Shown one piece after another: positions 53,584 through 62,706 of a stretch of DNA of 64,000 nt. The DNA lies in assembly GCF_002368295.1 (NCBI RefSeq), contig NZ_AP018248.1:5778937-5842936 (forward strand), read 5' to 3'. Origin of the DNA: Tolypothrix tenuis PCC 7101 (GTDB lineage Bacteria; Cyanobacteriota; Cyanobacteriia; Cyanobacteriales; Nostocaceae). A program made the position numbers and the translations under genes. Position 1 is the stretch's first letter; each line of letters starts with the position of its first letter. The notes under the pieces were generated by a model. The model made no database searches. It was given only the letters and a program-made list of their open reading frames with translations, and was not told the DNA's origin.

Positions 53584-53598
53584 TTTAATTGTTTTCAA

Positions 53599-54515
53599 TT
53601 AGTCATAGTGACGAATTAAACCTTGTTCAAGTGCCTAATACTTCCTTTAATTAATTTTGCTCAGTCTCGTATTATAAACCTCAAAAATCTTTGGCACAAT
53701 CACTCATATTGAAAAGCCCATAATTACTAAACGTGCGTCTTGCTCTCTACATAAATATTAGTTTTATGTTTTTCATCAATTAATGGATGAATGCCAAAAT
53801 TTGTACCTTTCTAGAATCCCAATTCAGTATTCGCAATTGTGGCTAAGACTAAGCTAATAATTCAAAAAAACGAACCACATTGTAAATAGGGAAAAGAGAA
53901 CGGGGAACGGGGAACAGGTAAGAATTACTTACATACTTGGTGGTGTAATTTGTTTCATAAAGGCTGCCCTCTGTTTTTGTTGATCATCCCATAATCTCAC
54001 TTATGCAAGCCAGATAGTTTGATGAATTATCTGTCTTTAATGTAAAGTTTCTCAGTACCCCTTGCCAAAAATAGATACCTTTGGCACAATGAGACGTTGA
54101 AGCGCAGCGTCACCTCTCTTGCTTATGATGTGAAGCTTTTATGCTTGTGGGTATTGTGTTCTACCCATAGCCCGACAATTTTATATGGCGGGCGATATTA
54201 AGAATTGGCTAAGGCAGGTATTGAATCAAACAATCAGTTTGTTTCAAAATTCAACTGTCAATATAGATTCTAGATATCCAGATCTTTGATTTTTAGGTTG
54301 AGTATTCACCTAAAATCAGGGTTATTTTTACTTGGACTCAAAAATCTCTAATGCTTTAACTTAATAGCTATATAGCAATCCTAAATTATTTGTGAAGAAT
54401 TGCAGATTTGGTGACTGTTAATTATTGATAGTCAACAGCCAAAATGCATATCTTTCATAACCTAAATAGGATTAATTGCTATGGGCATAATTGTACAATC
54501 TAAGACTAAATTTGC
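53599..54515. other. 0.9-kb intergenic region upstream of the CIS operon
   Basis: No gene is seen. A GGGGAACGGGGAAC short repeat lies at about 53893-53915. A GC-rich patch (AGACGTTGAAGCGCAGCGTC) lies at about 54092-54111. The promoter for the CIS genes is expected near the right end, but no clear boxes can be assigned. Confidence 0.4.
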
Positions 54516-56450
54516 ATGATTAAGCCACAAGATTGGACGAATTTTTCCCTACAACGTCCCAACTATTTTCCCGGGCAATACCTTCTAGATGAAGATTTCG
54601 AGTTAGCGCACAAATATCTGAGCGATCGCCAGCGTTACATCAATAGCAAACTTCATTTAGCAGGTATTGTAGAAGGACTAGAAGTAGAAGCGATCGCAGG
54701 TGAATCGGCTGTTACTGTTAAATCTGGTACAGCGATTGACGGCGAAGGCAATCTGATTATTCTCCCAGACGAAAAAACCAACATTAAAATTAATTCCCTA
54801 TGTTGGGTGTGTCTGCGATATCATCAAGAGCCAAAAGTATTACAACAGCCGGAAATTCCTGATAGCTTCACCCGCTTTATCGAGGAACCTCTATTAACTT
54901 TAGAAGCGATTGAAACTAAAGACACAAAAACCATTACTTTAGCCAAAATCACCCTAGAGAATGGACAAATTAGCATAGACAACAGTGTCAGGCAATATTC
55001 TGGAGCGCGGTTACCTAGCGGACAAAGTGAAGAGATTGCTCTCCGTAGTGATGGTCAATCTTTAACTATTAAAGGCAATTTGACTATATCTGGAACATTA
55101 GAATTAGGCGGTTCGGAAATTATTGGTGTATCGGAAACGATCGCCACAGATAGCGATCGCACCGATGTTGTACCTTCAGAAAAGGCTGTCAAAGAGCATT
55201 TAGAAAGGCGAATTAAAGAGAGATTGGCAGCTTTAAATGCTCCCACAGAGGAAAAACCAGCAATTGCTCTCTCTAGCAAACCAGATGGGCTATATGGTTG
55301 GGCAACCGAAGGTGGTGATCCAGCAGATGTTTCATCTCTAATCAAATTGGTATCCTATCGCGCAGGAGTAGCAAACCCACGGCTAGCCATCGAACGTGAT
55401 ACAGGTAATGTTGGCATTGGTACAACTACTCCAGGCAGAAAACTGGATGTTAACGGTGTAATCCGCGCCTTACATCTGGAATCAACAAATCCGATGCGGC
55501 ATCGAATGTATCCCAATGATGCGCTCGTTTACCAAGATATTTTTGAGGCGAAAGCTGCGGGTGCGATCGCTAAACATGGTGTCTTAAAAAACGCACCTGG
55601 TGATGCTGAAACCAGACATACAACCAAAAACCTATGGCACGACCGTCAAATGATCTGCTATGGAGGTGCAGATGAAGATGATGGAGGGGCACTCGTTAAC
55701 GTTCCAGAAGGATACAATACTCTCTGGATCAGATTGCATGGCGATACTTGGAATGTCATCAAGGCGCAGTTTCTAGATGGATTTAAGGAAGATTTAGGAC
55801 GCTGGGCAGGTGGAAGAAGATATGGTAATTGCTACTGTCCTGATGGTTCTCTAACTGATAGCCACCGCGATGCACATCAATGGCTCCCCATTCCTGTTGG
55901 CAGATCTGGGAAAGTCAAACTGATTTCCAAACAAGGTTCTGAATTTTGGTTATCTGGATTAGCATTTAGCAAAAACCCTTGGTCTCACGCAACTCAGGCA
56001 GCACTCGGATATCACTGGAAAGTAAATACAGGTGATGCTACAGAGTGGGACAAAGGCAGTGACAGTTGGAATTGGGACACCTACACAAGAATTCCTCAAA
56101 AAAGTAATTTGGAATTGATGGTTCCAGTAGTATGGTCTGGAAATGACAAGTTGCTCTATATTGTTGAGCATGGTAATGACTGGAATGGTTGTATGCACAA
56201 TGGCATTACTGTCAACGGTCAGCCCATTCAAAGGTTCCTATCCACTTACGATAATCCCTTCGCCCGCCATTGGAATAGCAAAAGCTTTAACCGCTATATC
56301 GCTGCTTATATTCCAGCTGATTTAATTCCCAAACCCAGACCTGATATTACCCCCCATATCAAAGTCAAAATCGATATGAGTAAGCAGAACAGCGACCTTC
56401 ATTTCCGGGAAATGGGTACTCATGATCTGGAAATTCCCTATAGTTTTTGA
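54516..56450 (+). CDS. CIS tail-fibre / adhesin-like protein
   Basis: 644 aa. The N-terminus (YFPGQYLLDEDFELAHKYLS) matches the attachment head of putative fibres in CIS clusters. A central block with ALRSDGQSLTIKGNLTISGTL and NVGIGTTTPGRKLDVNGVI (about 297-318) is the typical shaft/trimerisation sequence of phage tail fibres. The last 320 residues, rich in Trp and Cys (GNCYCPDGS, DKGSDSWNWDTY), look like a receptor-binding domain. I infer a trimeric fibre that contacts a target or host membrane. It opens the plus-strand CIS operon; no clear ribosome site precedes the ATG. Confidence 0.7.
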   Translation: MIKPQDWTNFSLQRPNYFPGQYLLDEDFELAHKYLSDRQRYINSKLHLAGIVEGLEVEAIAGESAVTVKSGTAIDGEGNLIILPDEKTNIKINSLCWVCLRYHQEPKVLQQPEIPDSFTRFIEEPLLTLEAIETKDTKTITLAKITLENGQISIDNSVRQYSGARLPSGQSEEIALRSDGQSLTIKGNLTISGTLELGGSEIIGVSETIATDSDRTDVVPSEKAVKEHLERRIKERLAALNAPTEEKPAIALSSKPDGLYGWATEGGDPADVSSLIKLVSYRAGVANPRLAIERDTGNVGIGTTTPGRKLDVNGVIRALHLESTNPMRHRMYPNDALVYQDIFEAKAAGAIAKHGVLKNAPGDAETRHTTKNLWHDRQMICYGGADEDDGGALVNVPEGYNTLWIRLHGDTWNVIKAQFLDGFKEDLGRWAGGRRYGNCYCPDGSLTDSHRDAHQWLPIPVGRSGKVKLISKQGSEFWLSGLAFSKNPWSHATQAALGYHWKVNTGDATEWDKGSDSWNWDTYTRIPQKSNLELMVPVVWSGNDKLLYIVEHGNDWNGCMHNGITVNGQPIQRFLSTYDNPFARHWNSKSFNRYIAAYIPADLIPKPRPDITPHIKVKIDMSKQNSDLHFREMGTHDLEIPYSF

Positions 56451-56487
56451 TACTACTCAAGACCTTTAAACAGCAAGTGAGATCGCA

Positions 56488-56718
56488 ATGAAGGAACAAC
56501 TCGAAAAGCGCCTTCAGGCACTAACAACCGAATACGAAGCAGGGCAGAAAGCAATAGCTAATTTAGATGCACAAAAAGCCAGCTTGAGAGAAACCTTGCT
56601 CCGCATTAGTGGTGCAATTCAAGTATTAGAAGAAGAATTGGCTTTGTTTAATAGCCAACAGAATCATAAAGTAGAAAAATTTTCCCACTCTACTCTAGAA
56701 ATGATTTCTGAACCTTAG
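56488..56718 (+). CDS. Small coiled-coil protein in the CIS operon
   Basis: 76 aa. Residues 1-55 are a heptad coiled coil (LEKRLQALTTEYEAGQKAIANL ... LRETLLRISGAIQVLEEEL). It lies 37 bp after the fibre gene, and its stop is 38 bp before the cap-protein start. It could be a fibre assembly partner; no family is recognised. Confidence 0.65.
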   Translation: MKEQLEKRLQALTTEYEAGQKAIANLDAQKASLRETLLRISGAIQVLEEELALFNSQQNHKVEKFSHSTLEMISEP

Positions 56719-56756
56719 TGTCTTCAGCCTTCTGCCTCTTCAATAGGAATTTAGTG

Positions 56757-57338
56757 ATGCTAGATGACTTGGATAGCACCTTAGAACAATTAATAACTCA
56801 CGAATTACCAGGGTTAAATAAATCCACTGAAACCACAGTAGCGATTAGCTTTGATATGCCAATAGAAGGGTCTATCAAACAAAAACCAGCCATCAACCTT
56901 TTTCTTTATGATGTGCGGGAAAATCTGGAATTACGGAGTAGCGAATGGTCGGTGCAACGTCTACAAAACGGTACAGCCGTGAAAAAACGTTCTCCAGCTA
57001 GAATAGATTGTTCCTATTTGATTACTGCTTGGGTGAATTCTGACGACCCCCAACAAGAACATCACATCTTAGGAGAAGTAATGAAATTGTTGCTGCGTTA
57101 TAAGACATTACCAGCAGCAATTTTACAAGGCAGTTTAAAAGGCCAAGAACCACTTCCCAGCGGCGTTAGTTTACGTTCTAGTTACTTACAAAGTTTAGGG
57201 GAGTTTTGGCAAGCAATAGGCGGAAAACCAAAAGCCGCACTCACTTACACAGTGACAATTGCTGTTCCTGTTGAAGAAGCTGCAACGGAAGTTCCTTTAG
57301 TTCTGGATGCAAGAAATGAACTGTTCAGGGTATTGTAA
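56757..57338 (+). CDS. CIS cap / sheath-terminator protein, DUF4255 (Pvc16-like)
   Basis: 193 aa from the ATG at 56757 (GTG at 56754 also possible), behind AGGAATTTAGT. DUF4255 features: a start with LDDLDSTLEQLITHEL, strands PAINLFLYDVRENLELRS, and RIDCSYLITAWVNSDDPQQEHHILGEVMKLLLRYKTLP, which is the most conserved block. In related injection systems the protein caps the distal end of tube and sheath. It is placed before the sheath genes, as is common for such clusters. Confidence 0.88.
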   Translation: MLDDLDSTLEQLITHELPGLNKSTETTVAISFDMPIEGSIKQKPAINLFLYDVRENLELRSSEWSVQRLQNGTAVKKRSPARIDCSYLITAWVNSDDPQQEHHILGEVMKLLLRYKTLPAAILQGSLKGQEPLPSGVSLRSSYLQSLGEFWQAIGGKPKAALTYTVTIAVPVEEAATEVPLVLDARNELFRVL

Positions 57339-57369
57339 TTCCAATTCTTGATGAAGCTTCATAGAATTC

Positions 57370-57455
57370 GATCCCCCCTAACCCCCCTTAAAAAAGGGGG
57401 GAACCGGAATAAATTTATCAAAGTCCCTCTTAAAAAGGGGGATTTAGGGAGATCT
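57370..57455. repeat. GATCCCCCTAA...CCCCTTAAAAAGGGGG element, copy 1
   Basis: The left end GATCCCCCCTAACCCCCC and right end GGGGGATTTAGGGAGATC form inverted repeats; AAAAAGGGGG and CCCCTT arms fold inside. A second copy lies at 61989-62059, also in the CIS operon. Both sit in otherwise compact gaps. Confidence 0.8.
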
Positions 57456-57570
57456 AAATATGTGCAACTTCACATTAAATTGGTATATAGCTAAATATAA
57501 ATAACTACAGAATCAACTACTAACCCTGATTACTAATTTTTGAATTCTTTTCTGAACACCATCAAAAAAA

Positions 57571-58476
57571 ATGCTGAAGCGACAAAGATTTCATCATCAA
57601 GTAGCAATGGCTGGACAAGTTAAGGATGCCATTACAGGGCAGGGAATTTCAGGCGCTGTGGTTAAAATTATTGATGCCCCGGATGAGTTTATTAACTTTG
57701 TTATTTTCCAGACTAAAGTTTTGGGATTAGGCAATTTACCAATGCAGTGGTATTCATTAAATACCAATCTAAATCTAGAAAATCAAGATTTAAATCCTGA
57801 GATTCAAAATTTTCAAGAACAACTGAGAAGTCCTTACTTAAAAACTGCTGATAAGCTGCAATTATTTCAGGATATCTTGGATGATAATCACCTCAGTACT
57901 CAGCATAAATTTCAAGCTTTTCAGGAAATTTGTGACTATTTACCCAACCACCCAAAAACTAAACAAGCTCAACTTGGACGTACTCAAACAATCTCTGATG
58001 GTTGGTTTTATTTTATGGATTTACCAGATGGAGTATATCAATTAGAAGCATATTTAACTGATACTCAGCTGCGTTATACCAAGAGTCAATGTCAAGTTAC
58101 AATTTCCTCAAAAAATGCAAAAAATATTAATATTATTAACCAAAATCAAAATGTTGATCTACTTGATAATTTTAAGATATTAGAGTTAAAATTAATGCCA
58201 ACAACGCTGCTAGGAAAAATCACAAGTGCGGATGATTCCGAAGCGATTTGTATGGCTAAAGTGCAAATTCAAGGGAGTGAAAACTACACTTTTAGCTGCA
58301 AGGAAATAATTAAACAAACACAGGGAGAATGGAATTACCGACTTGTTGGTATAGCAGCTAGAAATACTCCCATCACAGTCATAGTTTCAGCTCAAGGATA
58401 TACCAGACAGCAAAAAGAAATAAATCTGCAAACAGGGGAAATTAAATCCTTAAATTTCCAGTTAAATAGCAATTGA
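57571..58476 (+). CDS. Carboxypeptidase-regulatory-like double-domain protein of the CIS operon
   Basis: 301 aa. Two beta-sandwich modules: residues 12-35 (MAGQVKDAITGQGISGAVVKI) joined to 140-175 (ISDGWFYFMDLPDGVYQLEA), and residues 210-300 (LGKITSADDSEAICMAKVQI ... VSAQGYTRQQKEINL). An alpha-helical insert (85-130) splits the first. It resembles the accessory Ig-like proteins found in CIS clusters and may decorate cap or sheath. No ribosome site stands before the ATG, and a repeat fills the gap upstream, so its translation may be weak or coupled. Confidence 0.7.
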   Translation: MLKRQRFHHQVAMAGQVKDAITGQGISGAVVKIIDAPDEFINFVIFQTKVLGLGNLPMQWYSLNTNLNLENQDLNPEIQNFQEQLRSPYLKTADKLQLFQDILDDNHLSTQHKFQAFQEICDYLPNHPKTKQAQLGRTQTISDGWFYFMDLPDGVYQLEAYLTDTQLRYTKSQCQVTISSKNAKNINIINQNQNVDLLDNFKILELKLMPTTLLGKITSADDSEAICMAKVQIQGSENYTFSCKEIIKQTQGEWNYRLVGIAARNTPITVIVSAQGYTRQQKEINLQTGEIKSLNFQLNSN

Positions 58477-58540
58477 AATTTGCTTAATTGTCAATTGTAT
58501 TTGTCCGATAATCACAATTATCAACAAAGGAAAAAATCTC

Positions 58541-59698
58541 ATGCCTTCTACTTATCTTGCCCCCGGTGTTTATGTTGAAGAAGTTGCTTCAGGATTAGCA
58601 CCTATTGTTGGTGTAGGAACCAGTACAGCTGGCTTTATTGGTATCATTAATCTAGCGGCGGCTAGTGATGGTGCCGAAGCGGAAACAATACCAACTAATC
58701 ATGGTGAAGTGAAACTCTGTACAAACTTCACAGAATTTAAGAAATATTTTGGAGATTTCGCTGCTAATTCTGGTCAGAATACCCTCGCTCATGCTGTGTA
58801 TGGCTTCTTTAGAAATGGGGGAACTAGGTGTTTTGTCACTTGGGTGACAGAAGAAGCTAAACTCGATGATGCTTTGGATAAATTTGAAGCCATTGATGAA
58901 ATTGCTATTGTTGCTGCGCCTGGAGTTACCAGTAAAACAGCCCTAGCTAAAATTGATATACACTGTCGTAGTTTAGGCGATCGCTTTGCGATTTTGGATA
59001 CAGAAGAAGATATCCCCCCCGACTCAGAGCAACTTAAGCCAGGTAGTCAGAAACTACTAGGAAATTCGGACTTTGCAGCAGTATATTACCCTTGGATTCA
59101 AGTTTACGATCCCATTAGCAAAGAGCTAAAATTCATTCCTCCTAGTGGCCATGTTGCTGGTGTGTATGCTCGTGTTGATGATAAAAGAGGCGTTCACAAA
59201 GCACCTGCTAACGAACCAATTTTAGGAGCTGTAGGCTTAAAGCAAGATATCAGTAAAGCCAAACAAGAACCTCTCAACAGTGATGGTATCAATTGCATTC
59301 GCAATCTCAACGGGAATATCCGCATTTGGGGAGCGAGAACTTTAGGCGCAGGTAAGGATAATCCAGACTTCAAATACATCAATATTCGCCGCCAATTTAA
59401 TTACCTACGCGAATCAATTGATGAAGGCACTCAATGGGTAGTGTTTGAACCTAATAATACAGAACTATGGGCAAAGATTCGCCGCAATATTACTGCATTC
59501 CTAACTAACGAATGGCGTAAAGGTGCATTATTTGGGACAACTCCTCAAGAAGCATTTTTCGTCAAGTGCGATGCCGAAAATAACCCTATAGAAACTCGCA
59601 AACTTGGCCAGGTTGTCACAGAAATTGGTGTGGCGGTAATAGAACCAGCAGAATTTGTCATCTTCCGCATTAGCCAACTGGTAGACGAGAAAAAATAA
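58541..59698 (+). CDS. Contractile sheath protein 1
   Basis: 385 aa. It starts PSTYLAPGVYVEEVASGLAPI, the tail-sheath N-terminus. The C-terminal domain with VFEPNNTELWAKIRRNITAFL, GTTPQEAFFVKCDAENNP and GVAVIEPAEFVIFRISQ is the core that locks sheath subunits by strand exchange. The sheath stores energy and drives the inner tube on contraction. RBS AAAGGA stands before the ATG. A second sheath gene follows 31 bp later; the two differ mainly in the middle region. Confidence 0.95.
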   Translation: MPSTYLAPGVYVEEVASGLAPIVGVGTSTAGFIGIINLAAASDGAEAETIPTNHGEVKLCTNFTEFKKYFGDFAANSGQNTLAHAVYGFFRNGGTRCFVTWVTEEAKLDDALDKFEAIDEIAIVAAPGVTSKTALAKIDIHCRSLGDRFAILDTEEDIPPDSEQLKPGSQKLLGNSDFAAVYYPWIQVYDPISKELKFIPPSGHVAGVYARVDDKRGVHKAPANEPILGAVGLKQDISKAKQEPLNSDGINCIRNLNGNIRIWGARTLGAGKDNPDFKYINIRRQFNYLRESIDEGTQWVVFEPNNTELWAKIRRNITAFLTNEWRKGALFGTTPQEAFFVKCDAENNPIETRKLGQVVTEIGVAVIEPAEFVIFRISQLVDEKK

Positions 59699-59729
59699 CT
59701 GATTGCTAATATCCAAAATTGATTAACCT

Positions 59730-60920
59730 ATGCAGACATCTACACACCTAAATTTAAGCGCTCCTGGTGTCTATTTACAGGATATTCCTTCGCTACCAGG
59801 TAAGGATTTACTCACGGGTGTTCCGGTGTTTTTGGGTGTTCCCAAGGTTAACAATTCCCTGAATCATAGTCTTCCTGTACCGAAAATGCTCACTCTCTGG
59901 ACTCAGTTTGTGCAGTATTTTCAGCCATTAGATGATATTGAATTACATAAATTGCTCGATAGTTATTTAGCTAATGCGGTACGGGGTTTCTTTGAAAATG
60001 GCGGTCGTTTGTGTTATTTTTTACCTTTACCAGATAACTCTCTGTTAGCCTTGCAAAATGGATTGCAGGTTATAGAATCACTAGATGTCATCGATTTAGT
60101 ATGTGCGCCTGACATTATGCAGAATCCTCCTACAGAGGCGCTGGAAATGCAGAGAGCCGTACTGGAACATTGCGATCGAATGGGCGATCGCTTTGCTATC
60201 CTCGATGCTGTCAATATCTCCAATTTTGAAGATATACAAACTCTCAAAGCGCAACAACAAGGGTTAACTGGCGATAATGGTGCGCTGTATGCTCCCTGGC
60301 TGAAAACAGAAAATGCTTCTACTTATATTCCTCCTTGCGGTCATATTGCTGGAATTTATGCGCGTAATGATGCCGAAGTTGGAGTTCATCGCGCTCCAGC
60401 TAATTATTTACTAGAAGGAGTATTGGATTTAAGTATTTTATTTACTGATGCCGATTGGGAAATTTTAAATGCAGAAATTGGAGCCGGAGTTAACTGCATC
60501 CGTAGTTTTAGAAGTCGGGGAATTCGGATTTGGGGTTCGCGAACCTTAAGCCAAAATCCCGAATGGCAATATATCAATATTCGCCGCTTAAAAATTACTG
60601 TCTTACGTTGGGTAGAACGTAATTTGGCTGACGCTATCTTTGAACCCAATAACATCGATTTATGGGATCGGATAGTCAGAGAATTAACAGTTTATTGCGA
60701 ATCTCTCTGGGAAAAAGGAGCTATTTATGGAGACACTCCAGAAGAAGCTTTTTATGTCAAATGTGATGCAGAAACTAATCCACCAGAAATTCGTAATACC
60801 GGACAGATAGTAACAGAAATTGGTTTAGCACCAACTGCTCCTAGCGAATTTATTGTGATTTCTTTAGTTCACCGTAGTAATGGTGTGAAGTTTGTCGAAA
60901 TCCAATCTGTTGAATCTTAG
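59730..60920 (+). CDS. Contractile sheath protein 2
   Basis: 396 aa, a diverged paralogue of the preceding sheath with the same N-terminal (LSAPGVYLQDIPSL) and C-terminal (IFEPNNIDLWDRIVRELTVY, GDTPEEAFYVKCDAETNPPE) blocks. Having two or three sheaths is known in photorhabdus-type CIS, where the minor one binds the baseplate or cap. This copy may therefore be the minor sheath. No strong ribosome site precedes the ATG. Confidence 0.92.
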   Translation: MQTSTHLNLSAPGVYLQDIPSLPGKDLLTGVPVFLGVPKVNNSLNHSLPVPKMLTLWTQFVQYFQPLDDIELHKLLDSYLANAVRGFFENGGRLCYFLPLPDNSLLALQNGLQVIESLDVIDLVCAPDIMQNPPTEALEMQRAVLEHCDRMGDRFAILDAVNISNFEDIQTLKAQQQGLTGDNGALYAPWLKTENASTYIPPCGHIAGIYARNDAEVGVHRAPANYLLEGVLDLSILFTDADWEILNAEIGAGVNCIRSFRSRGIRIWGSRTLSQNPEWQYINIRRLKITVLRWVERNLADAIFEPNNIDLWDRIVRELTVYCESLWEKGAIYGDTPEEAFYVKCDAETNPPEIRNTGQIVTEIGLAPTAPSEFIVISLVHRSNGVKFVEIQSVES

Positions 60921-60944
60921 TAATCTACTTCAGGAGAAATTATC

Positions 60945-61388
60945 ATGCCTAATATCAAAGATACTCACGATCCATTTGCTGGATATAATTTTTGGGTAGA
61001 GTGGGATGGTATTGTCCACGCGGGCTTTAGAGAATGTACTGGCTTAAACGCTACTAGATCAGTCGTAGAATATCGCGAAGGGACAGATAAAACTCTAGGA
61101 CAAAGAAAAGTTCCTGGTTTAAATAGTTTCAATAATATTAGTTTAAAACGAGGAATGACTGATAACGATGAACTGTGGAAATGGCACAAAGATTTGATAG
61201 ATGGTAAGGAAATTGAACGTAAGAATGTTTCGATTATTCTTGCTAACGATCAAGGTGAAGAAACTATTCGTTGGAACTTAGAAAATTGTTGGCCTACCAA
61301 TTGGAGTGGCCCAGATTTTAATGCTACTGCTAGCGAACTAGCAATTGAATCATTAGAATTTGTTCACGAAGGTATCAGCGTTGGTTAA
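60945..61388 (+). CDS. Inner tube protein 1 (phage gp19-like)
   Basis: 147 aa. The pattern DPFAGYNFWVEWDGIVHAGFRECTGL at the N-terminus and ISLKRGMTDNDELWKWHKDL, NVSIILAND and ELAIESLEFVHEGI are the T4-type tube fold. Hexamers stack to form the injected needle. RBS AGGAG lies upstream of the ATG. It follows the sheath genes as usual and is followed by the chaperone-like gene by 11 bp. Confidence 0.95.
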   Translation: MPNIKDTHDPFAGYNFWVEWDGIVHAGFRECTGLNATRSVVEYREGTDKTLGQRKVPGLNSFNNISLKRGMTDNDELWKWHKDLIDGKEIERKNVSIILANDQGEETIRWNLENCWPTNWSGPDFNATASELAIESLEFVHEGISVG

Positions 61389-61399
61389 TGTGAGGAAAA

Positions 61400-61762
61400 A
61401 TGCACCAGACTGAATTTCTTTTTACCCTACCTCATGGCTATGTCGATGCAGAAGGAACCCTTCATCGAGAAGGAGTGATGCGACTATCAACAGCCTATGA
61501 TGAGATAACTCCTCTGCGCGACCCCAGGGTACAGAGAAATCCTGGTTATCTGGTGATTATCCTGTTAGCAAGAGTGATTACTAAGCTAGGTACTTTAGAC
61601 CAACTCAATACCAAAATTATTGAGGAATTGTTTTCTGGAGACTTGGTTTATCTGCAAGATTTTTATCAGCGAATTAACCAAAATGGTCATACCCGCTTTC
61701 AGGTAGCTTGTCCCCATTGTGGCGGAGAGTTTGAAGTAGAAACTTCTCCAGTGGGGGAGTAG
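61400..61762 (+). CDS. Tail-assembly chaperone-like protein with zinc knuckle
   Basis: 120 aa. Residues 8-60 (FTLPHGYVDAEGTLHREGVMRLSTAYDEI, LRDPRVQRNPGYLVIILLARVI) match the conserved small protein placed between tube and DUF6760 genes in CIS and phage-like clusters; I infer a chaperone or tape-measure helper. The C-terminus has ACPHCGGEFEVE, a CxxC half-site. RBS GAGGAAAAA precedes the ATG. Its last codons (CCA GTG GGG GAG TAG) lie over an open -1 frame that encodes DUF6760, which itself lacks a start. Confidence 0.75.
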   Translation: MHQTEFLFTLPHGYVDAEGTLHREGVMRLSTAYDEITPLRDPRVQRNPGYLVIILLARVITKLGTLDQLNTKIIEELFSGDLVYLQDFYQRINQNGHTRFQVACPHCGGEFEVETSPVGE

Positions 61763-61926
61763 TTTGCTACCCCTCAGAACGTCTACTTGAGGAGGTAGCT
61801 TATCTTTCTTATCACTTTCACTGGTCTTATGACCAAGTAATGAATATGGAACATTGGGAAAGACAACAGTGGGTAGCTCAAGTCGCTCAAATTAATCAGC
61901 AGATGAATCAGCAGTCAGGAAATTAA
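61735..61926 (+). CDS. DUF6760-like segment in the -1 frame, without a usable start codon
   Basis: The frame opens after a TGA at 61732 and ends at the TAA 61924-61926. From 61768 it reads YPSERLLEEVAYLSYHFHW, then WERQQWVAQVAQIN: the DUF6760 family of CIS clusters. Between 61735 and 61768 there is no ATG, GTG or TTG. The only in-frame ATGs (61840 and after) would cut off half of the domain. The upstream gene overlaps it in frame 0 with GTG GGG GAG TAG over five G bases (61753-61757). It is thus either made by -1 frameshifting as a fusion of about 175 aa, or it is broken by an indel. Confidence 0.65.
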   Translation, partial: SRNFSSGGVVCYPSERLLEEVAYLSYHFHWSYDQVMNMEHWERQQWVAQVAQINQQMNQQSGN

Positions 61927-61988
61927 TGATTTGAGATTTAGAGGATGTTTGAAAAGCGGTTAGTTGTGATTTTAAGTAATTATTGATT

Positions 61989-62059
61989 TTCCCCAACCTC
62001 CCTTGAAAAGGGCAAAACTTCTTAAAGTCCCCCTTAAAAAGGGGGATTTAGGGGGATCT
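61989..62059. repeat. GATCCCCCTAA...GGGGGATC element, copy 2
   Basis: TTCCCCAACCTCCCTTGAAAAGGG at the left and AAAGTCCCCCTTAAAAAGGGGG, GATTTAGGGGGATCT at the right. It is the same family as 57370-57455 and sits between DUF6760 and the second tube gene. Confidence 0.8.
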
Positions 62060-62107
62060 AGATATTTCTAATAATAAGGGACTTTTTTCTATTAAAAGGA
62101 GATATTT

Positions 62108-62575
62108 ATGGCAAAATCGCAAAAAAAAAAGGGAGGGGATTCTCAAGACAAACCCCATGACCCCTATATGGCCTTTAATTTTACAGTAGAAATTGAGGGA
62201 CTAACTGTAGGTGGATTTTCAGAAGTTACAGGATTAAATAGCAAAATAGAACTAGAAACTTATGTGGAAGGTGGGGTGAATCACCGCGTGCATCAATTTC
62301 CTAAATACATCACCTATCCTAATTTAGTTTTGATTCGAGGATTGGCAGAAAGGGATGATTTATGGAAGTGGTATGAAGATGTGACTAGAGGCAAAATTCG
62401 TCTCTTGAACGGCACAATTATGGTAAGAGATAATCAGCAGTCTAAATTGATAGGATGGAACTTTAAAAAAGCTTATCCAGTTGCTTGGGATGGGCCACAA
62501 CTGAATGCCGGTAATGGCAATGTTGTTGGTTTTGAACGCCTAGAATTAGTTCACAGGGGGGTGTATAAAGCTTAA
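62108..62575 (+). CDS. Inner tube protein 2 (tube-initiator type)
   Basis: 155 aa, gp19/tube fold: DPYMAFNFTVEIEGLTVGGFSEVTGL, LVLIRGLAERDDLWKWYEDV, GWNFKKAYPVAWDGPQLNA and FERLELVHRGV. It has a strong ribosome site (AAAAGGAG, 8 bases upstream). A basic N-terminus (AKSQKKKGGDSQDK) sets it apart from tube 1. In related systems the second tube protein joins the tube to the spike/baseplate; this is likely here. Confidence 0.93.
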   Translation: MAKSQKKKGGDSQDKPHDPYMAFNFTVEIEGLTVGGFSEVTGLNSKIELETYVEGGVNHRVHQFPKYITYPNLVLIRGLAERDDLWKWYEDVTRGKIRLLNGTIMVRDNQQSKLIGWNFKKAYPVAWDGPQLNAGNGNVVGFERLELVHRGVYKA

Positions 62576-62706
62576 GAAAGTTGGGAGAAAGAGTAAACTT
62601 TGATTGTAATTTATTCACCAAAATGAATTCTTGCTAAGTAGAAAAAGCTAGTTCCATTTGTCAATTTTATTATTAATTATTATGGCAATGAAACCAATAA
62701 TCTAAA

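Noticed and set aside
61840..61926. In-frame ATG as a start for DUF6760
   Set aside because: It would leave only 28 residues and remove the most conserved half; no ribosome site precedes it.
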